A DNA stretch of 64,000 nt, taken from Clostridium algoriphilum. Its GTDB lineage: Bacteria; Bacillota; Clostridia; Clostridiales; Clostridiaceae. The translations under genes were made by a program, and so were the position numbers. Position 1 is the first letter of the stretch; every line of letters begins with the position of its first letter. Below, one piece after another: positions 15,785-24,927 of the stretch. The stretch is from NCBI RefSeq assembly GCF_020443705.1, contig NZ_JAIZZK010000003.1, forward strand, positions 1-64,000, written 5' to 3'. Under the pieces are notes generated by a model that saw only the letters and a list, made by a program, of their open reading frames with translations, did no database searches and was not told where the DNA came from.

Positions 15785-17023
15785 TTACACTCTATTCTTA
15801 ATATCAATTGATTTTCCTTCTTTACGCCATTTAGCAAATTCAGCTGTTGCTGTGAATAGTGCATCTGTAGATGAGTTTAGTGCCGTTTCGCAAGAGTCTT
15901 GTAGAACACCTACTATAAAACCTACACCAACTACCTTCATAGCAATATCATTTGGAATACCGAATAAGCTACAAGCTAGAGGAATCAATAGTAGCGAACC
16001 ACCAGCTACGCCTGAAGCACCACAGGCGGCCACAGCCGACAGAAGGCTTAGAATAAAGGCCGTAGGTATATCTACTTTAATGCCAAGCGTAGTAACCGCT
16101 GCAAGTGTCAAAACAGAAATGGTAACAGCTGCACCAGCCATATTAATGGTAGCACCTAATGGAATAGATACTGAATAGGTATCCTTATCTAACCCTAGGC
16201 TTTCACATAAGCTCATATTTACAGGGATGTTTGCTGCTGAGCTACGTGTAAAGAATGCTGTAATACCACTTTCCCTTAAGCACTTAAATACAAGTGGGTA
16301 TGGATTTTGACGAATATTAACGTATACAATGATTGGATTGACAACAAGAGCAATAAATACCATACACCCAATTAGAACTGCAAGTAAATGCCCATAACTC
16401 AACATAGCCTTAATTCCATTTGTAGCAATAGCATCAAATACGAGACCCATGATGCCGAGTGGTGCAAAGTCTATGACCCATCTAACTATTTGCGTTAATG
16501 CATCTGAAAAATTAGAAATCATAGTTTTTGTTGTATCAGGCGCATTTTTTAAAGCAAATCCAAGAAGTAATGCCCAAGATAATATGCCTATATAATTGGC
16601 ATTAAAAAGTGCCTTTACTGGGTTATCAACAACATTCAATAGTAATGCTTTGAGAACCTCTATAATACCTCCAGGAGGTGTCACTTCCTTTGCTCCCATT
16701 GCAAGAGTTAGGGTTACTGGGAAAATAAAACTTACAATAACCGCCACTAGTCCAGCGACAAATGTTCCTAAAAGATAAAGGACAATAATAGCTTTCATAT
16801 TAGTTTGGTGACCAACCCTATGTTGAGATATGGCTGACATTACTAAGAAAAAGACCAATATAGGTGCAACCGCTTTTAAAGCACCTACAAATAAAGAACC
16901 GAAAATGATGATTGGTTTTGCTTGTTGTGGAACCGTTATAGCCAATATAATACCAACAACTAGGCCAACAATTATTCGTTTTACCAAACTCATTTGACCC
17001 CATGTATTCAATAGTTTTTTCAT
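15785..17023 (-). CDS. sstT: Serine/threonine:Na+ symporter SstT
   Basis: 412 residues, family length, with about eight membrane helices and two re-entrant loops. The dicarboxylate/amino acid:cation symporter signature is visible: [12 protein letters not shown] (serine-rich hairpin), [12 protein letters not shown] (cation and substrate site) and the Gly-rich [14 protein letters not shown] loop. It imports Ser and Thr with sodium. The ATG at 17023 has an AGGAGG site. Monocistronic. Confidence 0.95.
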   Translation of the reverse strand: MKKLLNTWGQMSLVKRIIVGLVVGIILAITVPQQAKPIIIFGSLFVGALKAVAPILVFFLVMSAISQHRVGHQTNMKAIIVLYLLGTFVAGLVAVIVSFIFPVTLTLAMGAKEVTPPGGIIEVLKALLLNVVDNPVKALFNANYIGILSWALLLGFALKNAPDTTKTMISNFSDALTQIVRWVIDFAPLGIMGLVFDAIATNGIKAMLSYGHLLAVLIGCMVFIALVVNPIIVYVNIRQNPYPLVFKCLRESGITAFFTRSSAANIPVNMSLCESLGLDKDTYSVSIPLGATINMAGAAVTISVLTLAAVTTLGIKVDIPTAFILSLLSAVAACGASGVAGGSLLLIPLACSLFGIPNDIAMKVVGVGFIVGVLQDSCETALNSSTDALFTATAEFAKWRKEGKSIDIKNRV

Positions 17024-17140
17024 ATTTTTTTCCTCCTAAGTTTAAGATAAAAAAGAAATAGTGCACAGTTTTTATAAAAAAAATTCTAATATAGTGACAA
17101 ATAAATTACTTACAAAAGTAATTTTACCACAAATGATAAC

Positions 17141-17390
17141 TCATGTTAAGCAAGTAATTTTTTCCTTTAATCCGCCATCCTTTACATAAAGAATTATACC
17201 TACAAGGCCAATTGCAATTAGAATTGAGGTTATACCCATAGCAGCACCCCTGCTCTCAATAGGGTATAGCTTTAGTATAATAATTTGTACCAATTGTACA
17301 AGAATACCGGCTCCCATTGCCTGAATAATACGTGAAGCTATCATATAAGCAAACTTAAAAACGACCCTACTATTACTATAGTTACAATTA
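17141..17390 (-). pseudogene. DHA2-type MFS efflux transporter remnant
   Basis: The frame MIASRIIQAMGAGILVQLVQ and ESRGAAMGI matches helices 4-5 (motif C region) of 14-helix EmrB/QacA exporters, then jumps to a C-terminal-like helix ending VKDGGLKEK. Upstream sequence shows a frame break. Well over 300 residues are gone. It lies just downstream of a TetR remnant, so a decayed regulator-pump pair is likely. Confidence 0.7.
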
Positions 17391-17404
17391 TATTTCTTTC
17401 TTTT

Positions 17405-17990
17405 TTACTTATTACCCTCACAAGCATCAGCCCCTAATTTATTTTTCAACTTATTAAATATAGCTATTTCTATTTTTAATGATTTTTCTTTTTCCAAAAA
17501 TGAGAGCATTGCATCCATAATTAAGGAATTATATAATCCTAATTTAGCTTCTTTTTCTATCATGTTTACTGCCTCTGTTAATTTCTTTTTATCAATACTA
17601 GTATCATGTTTTACAATAAGATCTTTTATCTCTTTTATTGTTTTAAAAATAAGCAATCGCTCAGATGAGAATAAATTATCCTCCATATCACCATTCTCAG
17701 AGTAAAAAAAAGATTTATCTATAACAGATGGAACTTTTTTCAGCTCCTCCATTGTCATATCGATTATTCGTATAACATAATCTCCAACAAAGTTCGGTTC
17801 AAATTCTTCCTTCTTAATCCGCATAATCAAAATAAATTCATGTACTAAACTATCTATTAATAATACTAATTCCCACACAATAGATTCTATTTCATCACCA
17901 TATAGCGCTGTTAAACTCTTGTGATACTCTGATACTAAATTATCTCTTATTATTTCTTTAAATTTATATATTGGTTGTCCCTCAGTAAGT
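17405..17990 (-). pseudogene. TetR-family regulator lacking its HTH domain
   Basis: The frame is open from about 17990 (TEGQPIYKFKEIIRDNLVSE) to the stop at 17405 but has no usual start; the first GTG is at 17878. The helical C-terminal ligand-binding and dimerisation region (IESIVWELVLLIDSLVHEF) fits TetR regulators. The N-terminal HTH of about 50 residues has been lost exactly at a palindrome (17981-18012). The product cannot bind DNA as a TetR protein would. Confidence 0.55.
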
Positions 17991-18012
17991 TATGTTATAA
18001 TAACTTACTGAG
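17981..18012. promoter_or_regulatory. Perfect 13-bp-arm palindrome
   Basis: CTCAGTAAGTTAT (17981-17993), a 6-nt spacer, then ATAACTTACTGAG (18000-18012). It resembles an operator in symmetry, and the plus strand is followed by a T-rich stretch. Its position at the breakpoint of the TetR gene suggests either the old TetR operator displaced by deletion, or a terminator. Confidence 0.5.
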
Positions 18013-18172
18013 TAGTTTTAACTATTTAAAAATTTCCCATAAACGATTTCTAATTTTACTTAAGGTTCATTTATTGTTTTTCTTTATTGAAAATATATTT
18101 AGTAATTCTTCCCCACTGCCATCTATTTTAGGCAATATTTTAACTGTGAATAAAAAGTAATATTGCAAGTAA

Positions 18173-18223
18173 TTGACAGATAATTGACAGATAATTGACA
18201 AATTATCCACCGAATGTTATCAT
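18173..18223 (+). promoter_or_regulatory. Promoter with three tandem TTGACA boxes
   Basis: TTGACA occurs at 18173, 18184 and 18195 in an 11-bp tandem repeat (ATAATTGACAG). The last copy is 17 bp from TATCAT (18218-18223), a proper -35/-10 pair for the transporter operon. The 11-bp period equals one helical turn, so the extra copies may bind a factor in phase. The gap 18013-18172 holds no gene. Confidence 0.7.
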
Positions 18224-18271
18224 ATATAAACATATTAATTAAGTTGCTAATTAAATTAAAGGGGAGTCTTA

Positions 18272-19132
18272 ATGAAAAAATTGTTACCGAAGAAATTACT
18301 TACAATATTGTTAGTTTCGATTTTTACTGCATCCTTAGTTGGATGCAGTGGCACCAATGTCGAAAAAAAGGACACAAAGGCTACTACTTATACTGGAACA
18401 CTTGAAGGTGCATTGAAAGATTATACATTTAAAATGGGAACTTCTGGTACATATGCTCCATTTTCTTATTATCATACTGATGGAAAAACCTTAGTAGGTT
18501 TTGACATGGATTTCCTTCATGAATTGCAGAATATTTTAGGCTTTAAAATACAAGATGACAAAGTACTGGCTATGGACTATAGTCCGTTGACTACATCCGT
18601 TGCTGAAGGCAAACTTGACATCGTTATGGCAGCACTTTGTGCAACAGATGCAAGAAAAAAAGCAATGAATTTTACCGATACTTACTATAATGCAGGCCTG
18701 TCAGTAATTGTTAATAAAAATACTAGTCCAAAGGAAATAACAGGAATTGATAGCATTAAGAGTGGAAAATATAAAATTGCAGTACAAAAGGGAGATGCTA
18801 GTCATCTGTATCTGACTGGCGCGAACATTCCTTTAGGCAGTATTCAAGTACACGATACTATTACAACAGCCCTCGAATCACTTGAACAAGGTAAGGTAGA
18901 TTGCATGGTTTATGATGCACCTGGTACTGCCTACTATGTTGAGCACAAAAAAGATACAAACCTTGCATTGGTTGGAGAGCCATTTGCTAAAGATCAGACA
19001 CCTTATGCAATTGCACTTTCTTTTGATGCTTGTAAAAAAAATCCTGAATTATTAAGCATTATGAACAAAGCAATAAAAAAATTGAAAGATAATGGCACAA
19101 TTGCTAAATTAGAAAAAAAATGGTGTAATTAA
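18272..19132 (+). CDS. Amino-acid ABC transporter substrate-binding lipoprotein
   Basis: 286 residues. A lipoprotein signal (KKLLTILLVSIFTASLVGC, Cys25) is followed by a family 3 solute-binding fold: FKMGTSGTYAPFSYYHTDGK, VGFDMDFLHEL, KLDIVMAALCATDARKKAMN and a C-terminal DNGTIAKLEKKW. It captures a polar amino acid outside the cell. RBS GGGGAG. It is first in an operon with a permease and an ATPase, 145 bp ahead, and asnB follows; the ligand may be Asn, Gln or another polar amino acid, but this is inference. Confidence 0.93.
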   Translation: MKKLLPKKLLTILLVSIFTASLVGCSGTNVEKKDTKATTYTGTLEGALKDYTFKMGTSGTYAPFSYYHTDGKTLVGFDMDFLHELQNILGFKIQDDKVLAMDYSPLTTSVAEGKLDIVMAALCATDARKKAMNFTDTYYNAGLSVIVNKNTSPKEITGIDSIKSGKYKIAVQKGDASHLYLTGANIPLGSIQVHDTITTALESLEQGKVDCMVYDAPGTAYYVEHKKDTNLALVGEPFAKDQTPYAIALSFDACKKNPELLSIMNKAIKKLKDNGTIAKLEKKWCN

Positions 19133-19277
19133 TGTATCTACATAAAATTTAGAAATATAGCTTTTTCAAGAAATTCATGCAAATGCTTAAGTTGCATTGC
19201 AAATCATGGATTAATTGAAGAAGCGTTTGTTTTAATAAATATCAGGGTAAATTTAATAATTAAGAAAGGAGTATGTT

Positions 19278-19922
19278 ATGGATTTAAGTTTTCTAACTGT
19301 ATTGTTCCCTATGCTTCTTGAGGGATTTAAAGTAACGCTGGAAATTTCAGTGTTCGGTATACTGATTGGATTTGTGCTAGGATGTGTTTCTGGCTACGCA
19401 CTTCAGTGTAAAAATAAATTTGCAAAGTTTATCGCCAATGTATATATATGGATTATTCGTTCTACACCTATAATTGTGCAAGCTTTATATGTATACTTTG
19501 TTGTACCAAAAATTACAGGTTTAGATTTGGATGCCAATACTTCAGGAATTATAGTTATATTTTTGAATTCCGGAGCATTTATTGCTGAAATAGTACGTGG
19601 TGCTCTACAAGGGATTGAACCTGGTCAGAAAGAAGCAGGATTGTCACTTGGTCTTACACCTTTTCAGACTCTAATGCACCTAATTGTTCCGCCTGCTTTT
19701 CGCTCAATGTTACCAGCTTTGTTCAATCAGTTTATTATTTCTGTTAAGGACACGGCAATACTTTCTATAATCGTTGTAAATGAAATAACAAAACAAATCC
19801 AAAACTATGCAGCATTAAGTTTTAATACGATAGAGGCTTATACTGCGGGCGCTCTCTTCTATATGGTGATAATTTCAGTTCTCATTATCATCCAAAAGCA
19901 AGTCGAAAGGAGGATTAGTTGA
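19278..19922 (+). CDS. Amino-acid ABC transporter permease
   Basis: 214 residues with five hydrophobic helices. The HisM/GlnP-type inner-membrane component pattern is clear: [16 protein letters not shown] and the EAA loop [20 protein letters not shown], which docks to the ATPase. ATG 19278 has AGAAAGGAG upstream. Its stop overlaps the ATPase start (TGATG), so the two are translationally coupled. Confidence 0.95.
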   Translation: MDLSFLTVLFPMLLEGFKVTLEISVFGILIGFVLGCVSGYALQCKNKFAKFIANVYIWIIRSTPIIVQALYVYFVVPKITGLDLDANTSGIIVIFLNSGAFIAEIVRGALQGIEPGQKEAGLSLGLTPFQTLMHLIVPPAFRSMLPALFNQFIISVKDTAILSIIVVNEITKQIQNYAALSFNTIEAYTAGALFYMVIISVLIIIQKQVERRIS

Positions 19923-20659
19923 TGGATACTTTACTAAAAGTAAATAAATTATCTAAAAGTTTTGGTGATTTAGAGGTTCTTAAAGATATTAACCTAGAAG
20001 TTACCGAGGGGGAAGTTATCTGCATTATCGGTCCTTCTGGTTCAGGTAAAAGCACCTTGCTTCGTTGTATTAACCAGTTGGAGTTACAGTCCGGTGGAAA
20101 TATCTATTACAAGGATAAAAATATTGGTCGTAAGAATCATGATCTGCGAAAATTTCGTGAAGAAGTTGGTATGACATTTCAAAATTTTAACTTATTCCCG
20201 ATGAAAAGTGTTCTAAAAAACATTATGCTTGCACCAGTTTTAACCAAGAAGAAGTCAAAACGTGAAGCTGAAAAAAAAGCACTTGAATTGCTTAAAAAGG
20301 TAGGACTAGAAGACAAAGCACATTCAATGCCTTCCACACTATCTGGTGGTCAGCAACAGCGTGTTGCAATAGCTAGGGCCCTTGCAATGGAGCCAAAGGT
20401 TTTGCTTTTTGATGAGCCTACATCTGCATTGGATCCAGAGCTTGTTGGAGAAGTTCTTCAGGTTATGAAGGACTTAGCCAATGAAGGTATGACTATGATA
20501 GTGGTAACTCATGAAATGGACTTTGCAAGAGAAGTTTCAGATAGAGTTATTTTTATGGATGATGGATATATTGTTGAAGAAGACAATCCAGAAGAAATTT
20601 TTACAAATCCAAAGAATGAACGAACGAAAGCTTTCCTTTCAAGAATAATTGGAGATTAA
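19922..20659 (+). CDS. Amino-acid ABC transporter ATPase
   Basis: About 245 residues; the start is ATG 19922, inside the upstream stop and eight bases after AGGAGG. Walker [11 protein letters not shown]-loop TFQNFNLF, signature LSGGQQQR, Walker [13 protein letters not shown] and the switch His (VVTHEMDFA) are all present. This is the GlnQ/ArtP-type energiser. A promoter for the asnB leader lies 65 bp after the stop. Confidence 0.96.
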   Translation: MDTLLKVNKLSKSFGDLEVLKDINLEVTEGEVICIIGPSGSGKSTLLRCINQLELQSGGNIYYKDKNIGRKNHDLRKFREEVGMTFQNFNLFPMKSVLKNIMLAPVLTKKKSKREAEKKALELLKKVGLEDKAHSMPSTLSGGQQQRVAIARALAMEPKVLLFDEPTSALDPELVGEVLQVMKDLANEGMTMIVVTHEMDFAREVSDRVIFMDDGYIVEEDNPEEIFTNPKNERTKAFLSRIIGD

Positions 20660-20724
20660 AATGCATAAAAAGATATTGTGTAACAAAAAATGAATTTCAT
20701 TTAAAGAAATAATTCATAAAACTA

Positions 20725-20753
20725 TTGACGAATTATAAAATACAAAGTAAAAT
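20725..20753 (+). promoter_or_regulatory. Promoter of the asnB T-box leader
   Basis: TTGACG (20725-20730), a 17-bp spacer, then TAAAAT (20748-20753). It starts about 30 bp ahead of the T-box stem I. Confidence 0.65.
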
Positions 20754-20780
20754 GAAATAAATTCAAAACTAAATATCATA

Positions 20781-21019
20781 TGATCAATAGAAAAGCCTTG
20801 ATGGGAAGAGTAGTTATTATGAAGTAGTCAAAGCGAATCAGTGGTGGTGAGAGACTGATTCGAATCAAATAATGAAGAACATCCCGGAGCTTCCAAGCGA
20901 AATTTATTAAGAGTAGTATTGGACGGAGCCAAACCGTTACATCTTGGACAGTATCGAATTAATATTAATTCCGTACTGATTAGAGTGAGCTTTATAAGCT
21001 AATTTAGGTGGCAGCGCGA
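20781..21019 (+). ncRNA. T-box leader for asnB, 5' portion (Asn specifier)
   Basis: Contains the stem I start (GATGGGAAGAGTAG), a specifier-side segment GAAGAACATCCCGGAG with AAC (20878-20880), an asparagine codon, and the near-invariant T-box sequence AGGTGGCAGCGCG (21006-21018). T-boxes bind uncharged tRNA, here tRNA-Asn, and switch a terminator. The RNA is cut at about 21019 by a group II intron; its terminator half lies 1.9 kb away at 22931. Confidence 0.85.
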
Positions 21020-22930
21020 ATCGAGTAGGAGCTAAATAATTAATTTATTTAGCGACCTCTCACACCACCGTGCGTACCGTTCGGTACACGGCGGTTCAAT
21101 AAGAATTACCTAATCATAAATTTTTCAGTTAATGTTACAAACCCTTGTTCTTTAAGGTATTTATTAGTTAGAGTTCTTGCTAGAATGGGGCTGTTGGATA
21201 TTCTCCAATAGCCTTTTCTTGTATTCGCATATTCCCAAGCTTTATATTCATTAATACCAAGCTTTTTGAGATTATCGTGTCTTGTTTTAATTCTCTTCCA
21301 TTGTTTCCAATAGCATAAGCGAATTCTTCTTCTTAGCCACTCATCTAAGGTTTTAAGTGCACTTTTCATATCTGCTAATTTAAAATAGTTTACCCATCCA
21401 ACTATAACTTGTCTTAGTTTAATAGCACGAAGTTCCATACTCATTGCATTACTTCTTCCTGTTATTTCTTTAAGCTTACATTTAAGTTTCTTAACAGAAT
21501 TTTGATGTACTCTTATTCCCATTTCACCTTTTTTGGGGTAAAATGTAAATCCTAAATACTTCAACTTCCACGGTCTATCGACCTTGCTCTTGTCTTTATT
21601 GACTTTGAGTTTCAAATCCTCTTCTATAAACCTTGTTATACTTGCCATTACTCGGAATGCTGATTTCTTTGATTTTAAATAAATATTACAATCGTCAGCA
21701 TAACGGCAGAAGTGTAATCCTCGCTTTTCTAATTCTTTATCCAGCTCATTTAACATGACGTTACTAAGTAACGGTGAAAGATTGCCACCTTGCGGTACAC
21801 CTTTTTGAGAGGTATTAAAAATGCCTCTTTCCATTACTCCTGCTTGAAGATATTTTCTTATAAGGGCTATTACCCTAACATCTTTTACTTCTTTATAAAC
21901 CAAGCCTATTAATTTGTCATGATTTACAGTATCGAAGTATTTCTCCAAATCAATATCTACTGCCCACTTGTAACCTTTATCCATGTATTCTTTGCATTTT
22001 AGAATTGCTTGGTGTGCACTTCTATTGGGTCTAAATCCATAACTATTTTCTGAAAATTTCTCTTCAAAAATCGGATTTAAAACTTGAGCGATAGCTTGTT
22101 GTACTACTCGGTCTACAGCTGTTGGTATTCCTAGTGGTCGTTTCTTTCCATCAGGCTTAGGTATTTCTACCCGCCTTACTGGATTAGGTTTATACCTACC
22201 TTCCAATAGTGATTGCCGAAGGCTGGCGCCATTTTCTTTTAAGTATTGTAGAAGTTCATCTACCTTCATACCATCAACACCATGACTACCTTTATTGGCT
22301 CTAACTTTCTTAAATGCTTGATTTAAGTTGTTTCTGTCAATAATCCTTTCAAACAATCCATTGGTGTATTTATTTTCGGCGTTCTGTCGCTTTTCTACCG
22401 TCAATGAAATGCTGGGCGCTCCTACATACTCTTCGAGTTCCACTCTATCCTTTTGTAGGTAACCTTCATTATGAAGTTGTCTGCTGTTATCACATTTCTT
22501 TGTGTTTTTCAAAGTTTCAAAACCTCCTATCGTTCAGTCCTTCACCTAAGGTTCATGAACCTCCTGCTACTATGACGTCTGCTGACTTCTTAGATTTCAG
22601 CTTTACATTACTGCAAAGGTTGTTATTTAAAAATACATTTCAATAACATTTATCTAAGACCTCCCCGGGTAAGAACGCAATCTTTCACTCCATCTATCTG
22701 CTACATTTACACCACTTGTTTCGAATAGTTTTGGGCTTCGTTTTGTCTTGCAAACTTACCCACAAGCATATGCCTTATATGTAGTTTCTGTTCGTCAGAC
22801 CAGAGTTTAGCCGCCAACTTCCTTCAGATTCCACCTCACGGTGGACACCCTTGTCTTAAGCTATGCACTTGGCACTATTAACCCGTGCTAGGGACTTTCA
22901 CCCATTAGATTGCGCCCATGCCGGGCGCAC
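21020..22930 (-). mobile_element. Group II intron (probably class IIC), antisense to the T-box
   Basis: On the minus strand the element begins GTGCGCCCGGCATGGGCGCA at 22930, typical of group II introns, encodes a reverse transcriptase, and ends after a domain V-like hairpin (GAACCGCCGTGTACC... with GGTACGCACGGTGG) and a domain VI-like stem near 21020, about 1.91 kb. Class IIC introns insert just 3' of terminator hairpins; here the upstream exon is the complement of the T-box terminator. The intron runs opposite to asnB and cannot be spliced out of the asnB leader. Confidence 0.85.
21106..22512 (-). CDS. ltrA: Group II intron reverse transcriptase/maturase
   Basis: 468 residues from a TTG at 22512 preceded by AGGAGG. 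The RT catalytic motif is YADD near residue 272 (CRYADDCNIYL). Also present are GIPTAVDRVVQQAIAQVLNP, YGFRPNRSAHQAI and QGGNLSPLLSNVMLNELDKE, plus the maturase X/thumb region (GWVNYFKLADMKSALKTLDE). No HNH endonuclease domain is visible, consistent with class C introns. It is full length and probably active. Confidence 0.93.
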   Translation of the reverse strand: MKNTKKCDNSRQLHNEGYLQKDRVELEEYVGAPSISLTVEKRQNAENKYTNGLFERIIDRNNLNQAFKKVRANKGSHGVDGMKVDELLQYLKENGASLRQSLLEGRYKPNPVRRVEIPKPDGKKRPLGIPTAVDRVVQQAIAQVLNPIFEEKFSENSYGFRPNRSAHQAILKCKEYMDKGYKWAVDIDLEKYFDTVNHDKLIGLVYKEVKDVRVIALIRKYLQAGVMERGIFNTSQKGVPQGGNLSPLLSNVMLNELDKELEKRGLHFCRYADDCNIYLKSKKSAFRVMASITRFIEEDLKLKVNKDKSKVDRPWKLKYLGFTFYPKKGEMGIRVHQNSVKKLKCKLKEITGRSNAMSMELRAIKLRQVIVGWVNYFKLADMKSALKTLDEWLRRRIRLCYWKQWKRIKTRHDNLKKLGINEYKAWEYANTRKGYWRISNSPILARTLTNKYLKEQGFVTLTEKFMIR

Positions 22931-22979
22931 AAGTATAAGTCTTTCGTCCTATTTTTATAGGATGAAGGGCTTTTTTTTA
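22931..22979 (+). terminator. T-box terminator half for asnB
   Basis: AAGTATAAGTCTTTCGTCCTAT...ATAGGATGAAGGGC followed by eight T residues is the terminator that normally follows GGTGGCAGCGCG in the asnB leader. The group II intron separates it from the rest of the T-box, so the antiterminator can no longer compete within the same short RNA. Confidence 0.85.
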
Positions 22980-23006
22980 TATTTAAATTTAAGGAGGAAT
23001 ACTAAC

Positions 23007-24596
23007 ATGTGTACAATTATGTGTTATACAGGAACAGACATGAAACATGATAAATTTGCAGCGGCATTACAAAGAACCGAATCGAGAGGACCAGATATGA
23101 CAGAAATTCTTACTTTACCATCTGGTATCTTGGGGTTCCAAAGACTTTCTATTATGGATTTAAGTTTTAGCGGAATGCAGCCATACACAAGAAATACAGA
23201 TGCATCAATCTGTAATGGTGAAATTTACGGTTTCCGCGAAATTAAAAAAGACCTAATGGAAAAAGGACATAAGTTTATTTCTGATAGTGATTGCGAAATA
23301 TTGCTTCCAATGTACTATGAATATGGGCTAGATATGTTTTCAAAATTAGATGCAGAATTCGCAATTATCATCTACGATGGAAAAAAGAACAGTTTCATTG
23401 CAGCACGAGATCCAATTGGAATCCGTCCTCTTTTTTATGGTTATTCCGAATCAGGTAACATCATATTTGCAAGTGAAGCGAAAAATTTAGTTGGTCTTAC
23501 ATACAATATTATGCCTTTCCCGCCAGGACATTATTATGCTGATGGTAAGTTTACATGCTATTGTGATATCGCAGAAACAGAGGGTGATTATTGCAAGGAT
23601 GACTTAGAAGTTATCTGCAGCAAAATTCATGATAAATTTGTAACTGCTATAGAAAAACGTATGGATGCTGATGCTCCTGTAGGTTTCTTGTTAAGTGGAG
23701 GCCTCGACAGCTCCTTAGTATGTTCAATTGCTCAAAAAATGTATCCTGGAAACCCAATTAAAACCTTTGCCATAGGTATGACTGAGGATGCAATTGACCT
23801 TAAATATGCCCAGGAAGTTGCAGATTACATTCATAGTGATCACACCACTATATATATGACAAAAGAAGAAGTGCTTGGATCACTTGAGCAGGTTATTAAA
23901 CTTCTTGGAACCTACGATATTACAACAATAAGAGCAAGTATGGGAATGTATTTGATTTGCAAGAAAATACACGAGATTTCTGATGTCAGAGTGCTTCTAA
24001 CCGGTGAAATTTCTGATGAGTTATTTGGATATAAATATACTGATTTTGCTCCAAATGCAGAAGAATTTCAAAAGGAATCACAAAAGAGAATCCGAGAGCT
24101 TTATATGTACGATGTGCTTCGTGCAGACCGTTGTATCAGCTCAAATTCTATAGAAGCAAGGGTACCATTTGGGGATTTAGATTTTGTAAAGTATGTTATG
24201 TCCATCGACCCTGAAAAGAAATTAAACAAATACAACATGGGTAAATACCTTTTGAGGCATTCGTTTGAAGGGGATTATCTGCCAGATAATATTTTATATC
24301 GGGAAAAAGCAGCATTTAGCGATGCTGTAGGGCATTCTATGGTAGACTATTTAAAAGAATATGCAGAAACATGCTATTCTGATGAAGAATTTGAAAAACT
24401 ATGTAAAAAGTATAAATATAATTCTAAACCATTCACAAAAGAATCATTGTTATACAGAGAATTTTTTGAAAAATATTATCCATTACAAGCAGAAATGATA
24501 GTAGACTTTTGGATGCCAAACAAAGAATGGGAAGGCTGTGACGTAAACGATCCCAGTGCCAGAATGTTGTCAAATTATGGTGCCAGTGGTAAATAA
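23007..24596 (+). CDS. asnB: Asparagine synthetase (glutamine-hydrolysing)
   Basis: 529 residues; the start is ATG 23007 (AAGGAGG, seven bases) because Cys2 of MCTIMCYTG is the class II amidotransferase nucleophile. An N-terminal glutaminase (AARDPIGIRPLFYGY) releases ammonia; the C-terminal synthetase has the ATP PP-loop SGGLDSS near residue 230 and makes Asn from Asp and ATP. It is somewhat shorter than some AsnB proteins. Its T-box leader is split by an intron, so normal tRNA-Asn control may be lost. A fragment of a second copy lies at 14196. Confidence 0.95.
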   Translation: MCTIMCYTGTDMKHDKFAAALQRTESRGPDMTEILTLPSGILGFQRLSIMDLSFSGMQPYTRNTDASICNGEIYGFREIKKDLMEKGHKFISDSDCEILLPMYYEYGLDMFSKLDAEFAIIIYDGKKNSFIAARDPIGIRPLFYGYSESGNIIFASEAKNLVGLTYNIMPFPPGHYYADGKFTCYCDIAETEGDYCKDDLEVICSKIHDKFVTAIEKRMDADAPVGFLLSGGLDSSLVCSIAQKMYPGNPIKTFAIGMTEDAIDLKYAQEVADYIHSDHTTIYMTKEEVLGSLEQVIKLLGTYDITTIRASMGMYLICKKIHEISDVRVLLTGEISDELFGYKYTDFAPNAEEFQKESQKRIRELYMYDVLRADRCISSNSIEARVPFGDLDFVKYVMSIDPEKKLNKYNMGKYLLRHSFEGDYLPDNILYREKAAFSDAVGHSMVDYLKEYAETCYSDEEFEKLCKKYKYNSKPFTKESLLYREFFEKYYPLQAEMIVDFWMPNKEWEGCDVNDPSARMLSNYGASGK

Positions 24597-24606
24597 TTAA
24601 GGAAAT

Positions 24607-24634
24607 AAGGGTACCGTTTATATAGGATACCCTT
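24607..24634 (+). terminator. Terminator after asnB
   Basis: AAGGGTACC pairs with GGATACCCTT, followed by GTTTATTTAT. The following gap to 24848 has only a short possible gene end on the minus strand (MAKEKFEVKELE) and no gene. Confidence 0.7.
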
Positions 24635-24848
24635 GTTTATTTATATCTGCATCAAATGCACAATTTACAGCAGTATTATTCTAACTCTTTAACCTCAAAT
24701 TTTTCCTTTGCCATTTCAGCATATATAGTTTAAACCATTCTACTTTTATTAATAACTTCAACTATTTTTTTATATATAAATTATATTATTCTCTTTAATT
24801 AACTCACTCATCAAAACACATCCTTCATAAGAAATCACAATAATTAAA

Positions 24849-24927
24849 TTAGCAAAACAAATTGTGTTCTCAATTTGTTAATGTCCCCCGGGGAATTTTT
24901 CGAAGAAGCCTGTGACTGAGGTTGCTA
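24849..24927. repeat. TTAGCAA mini-element, copy B
   Basis: 79-bp near-twin of copy A (6876-6955), starting TTAGCAAAACAAATTG and ending GGTTGCTA. It overlaps the 3' end of the PHP gene and supplies that protein's last 16 residues and stop codon. Confidence 0.8.

Noticed and set aside
18172-18204. A possible CRISPR-like short tandem repeat
   Set aside because: Only three units of 11 bp with no spacers; it is explained by tandem -35 boxes. No CRISPR array was seen anywhere.
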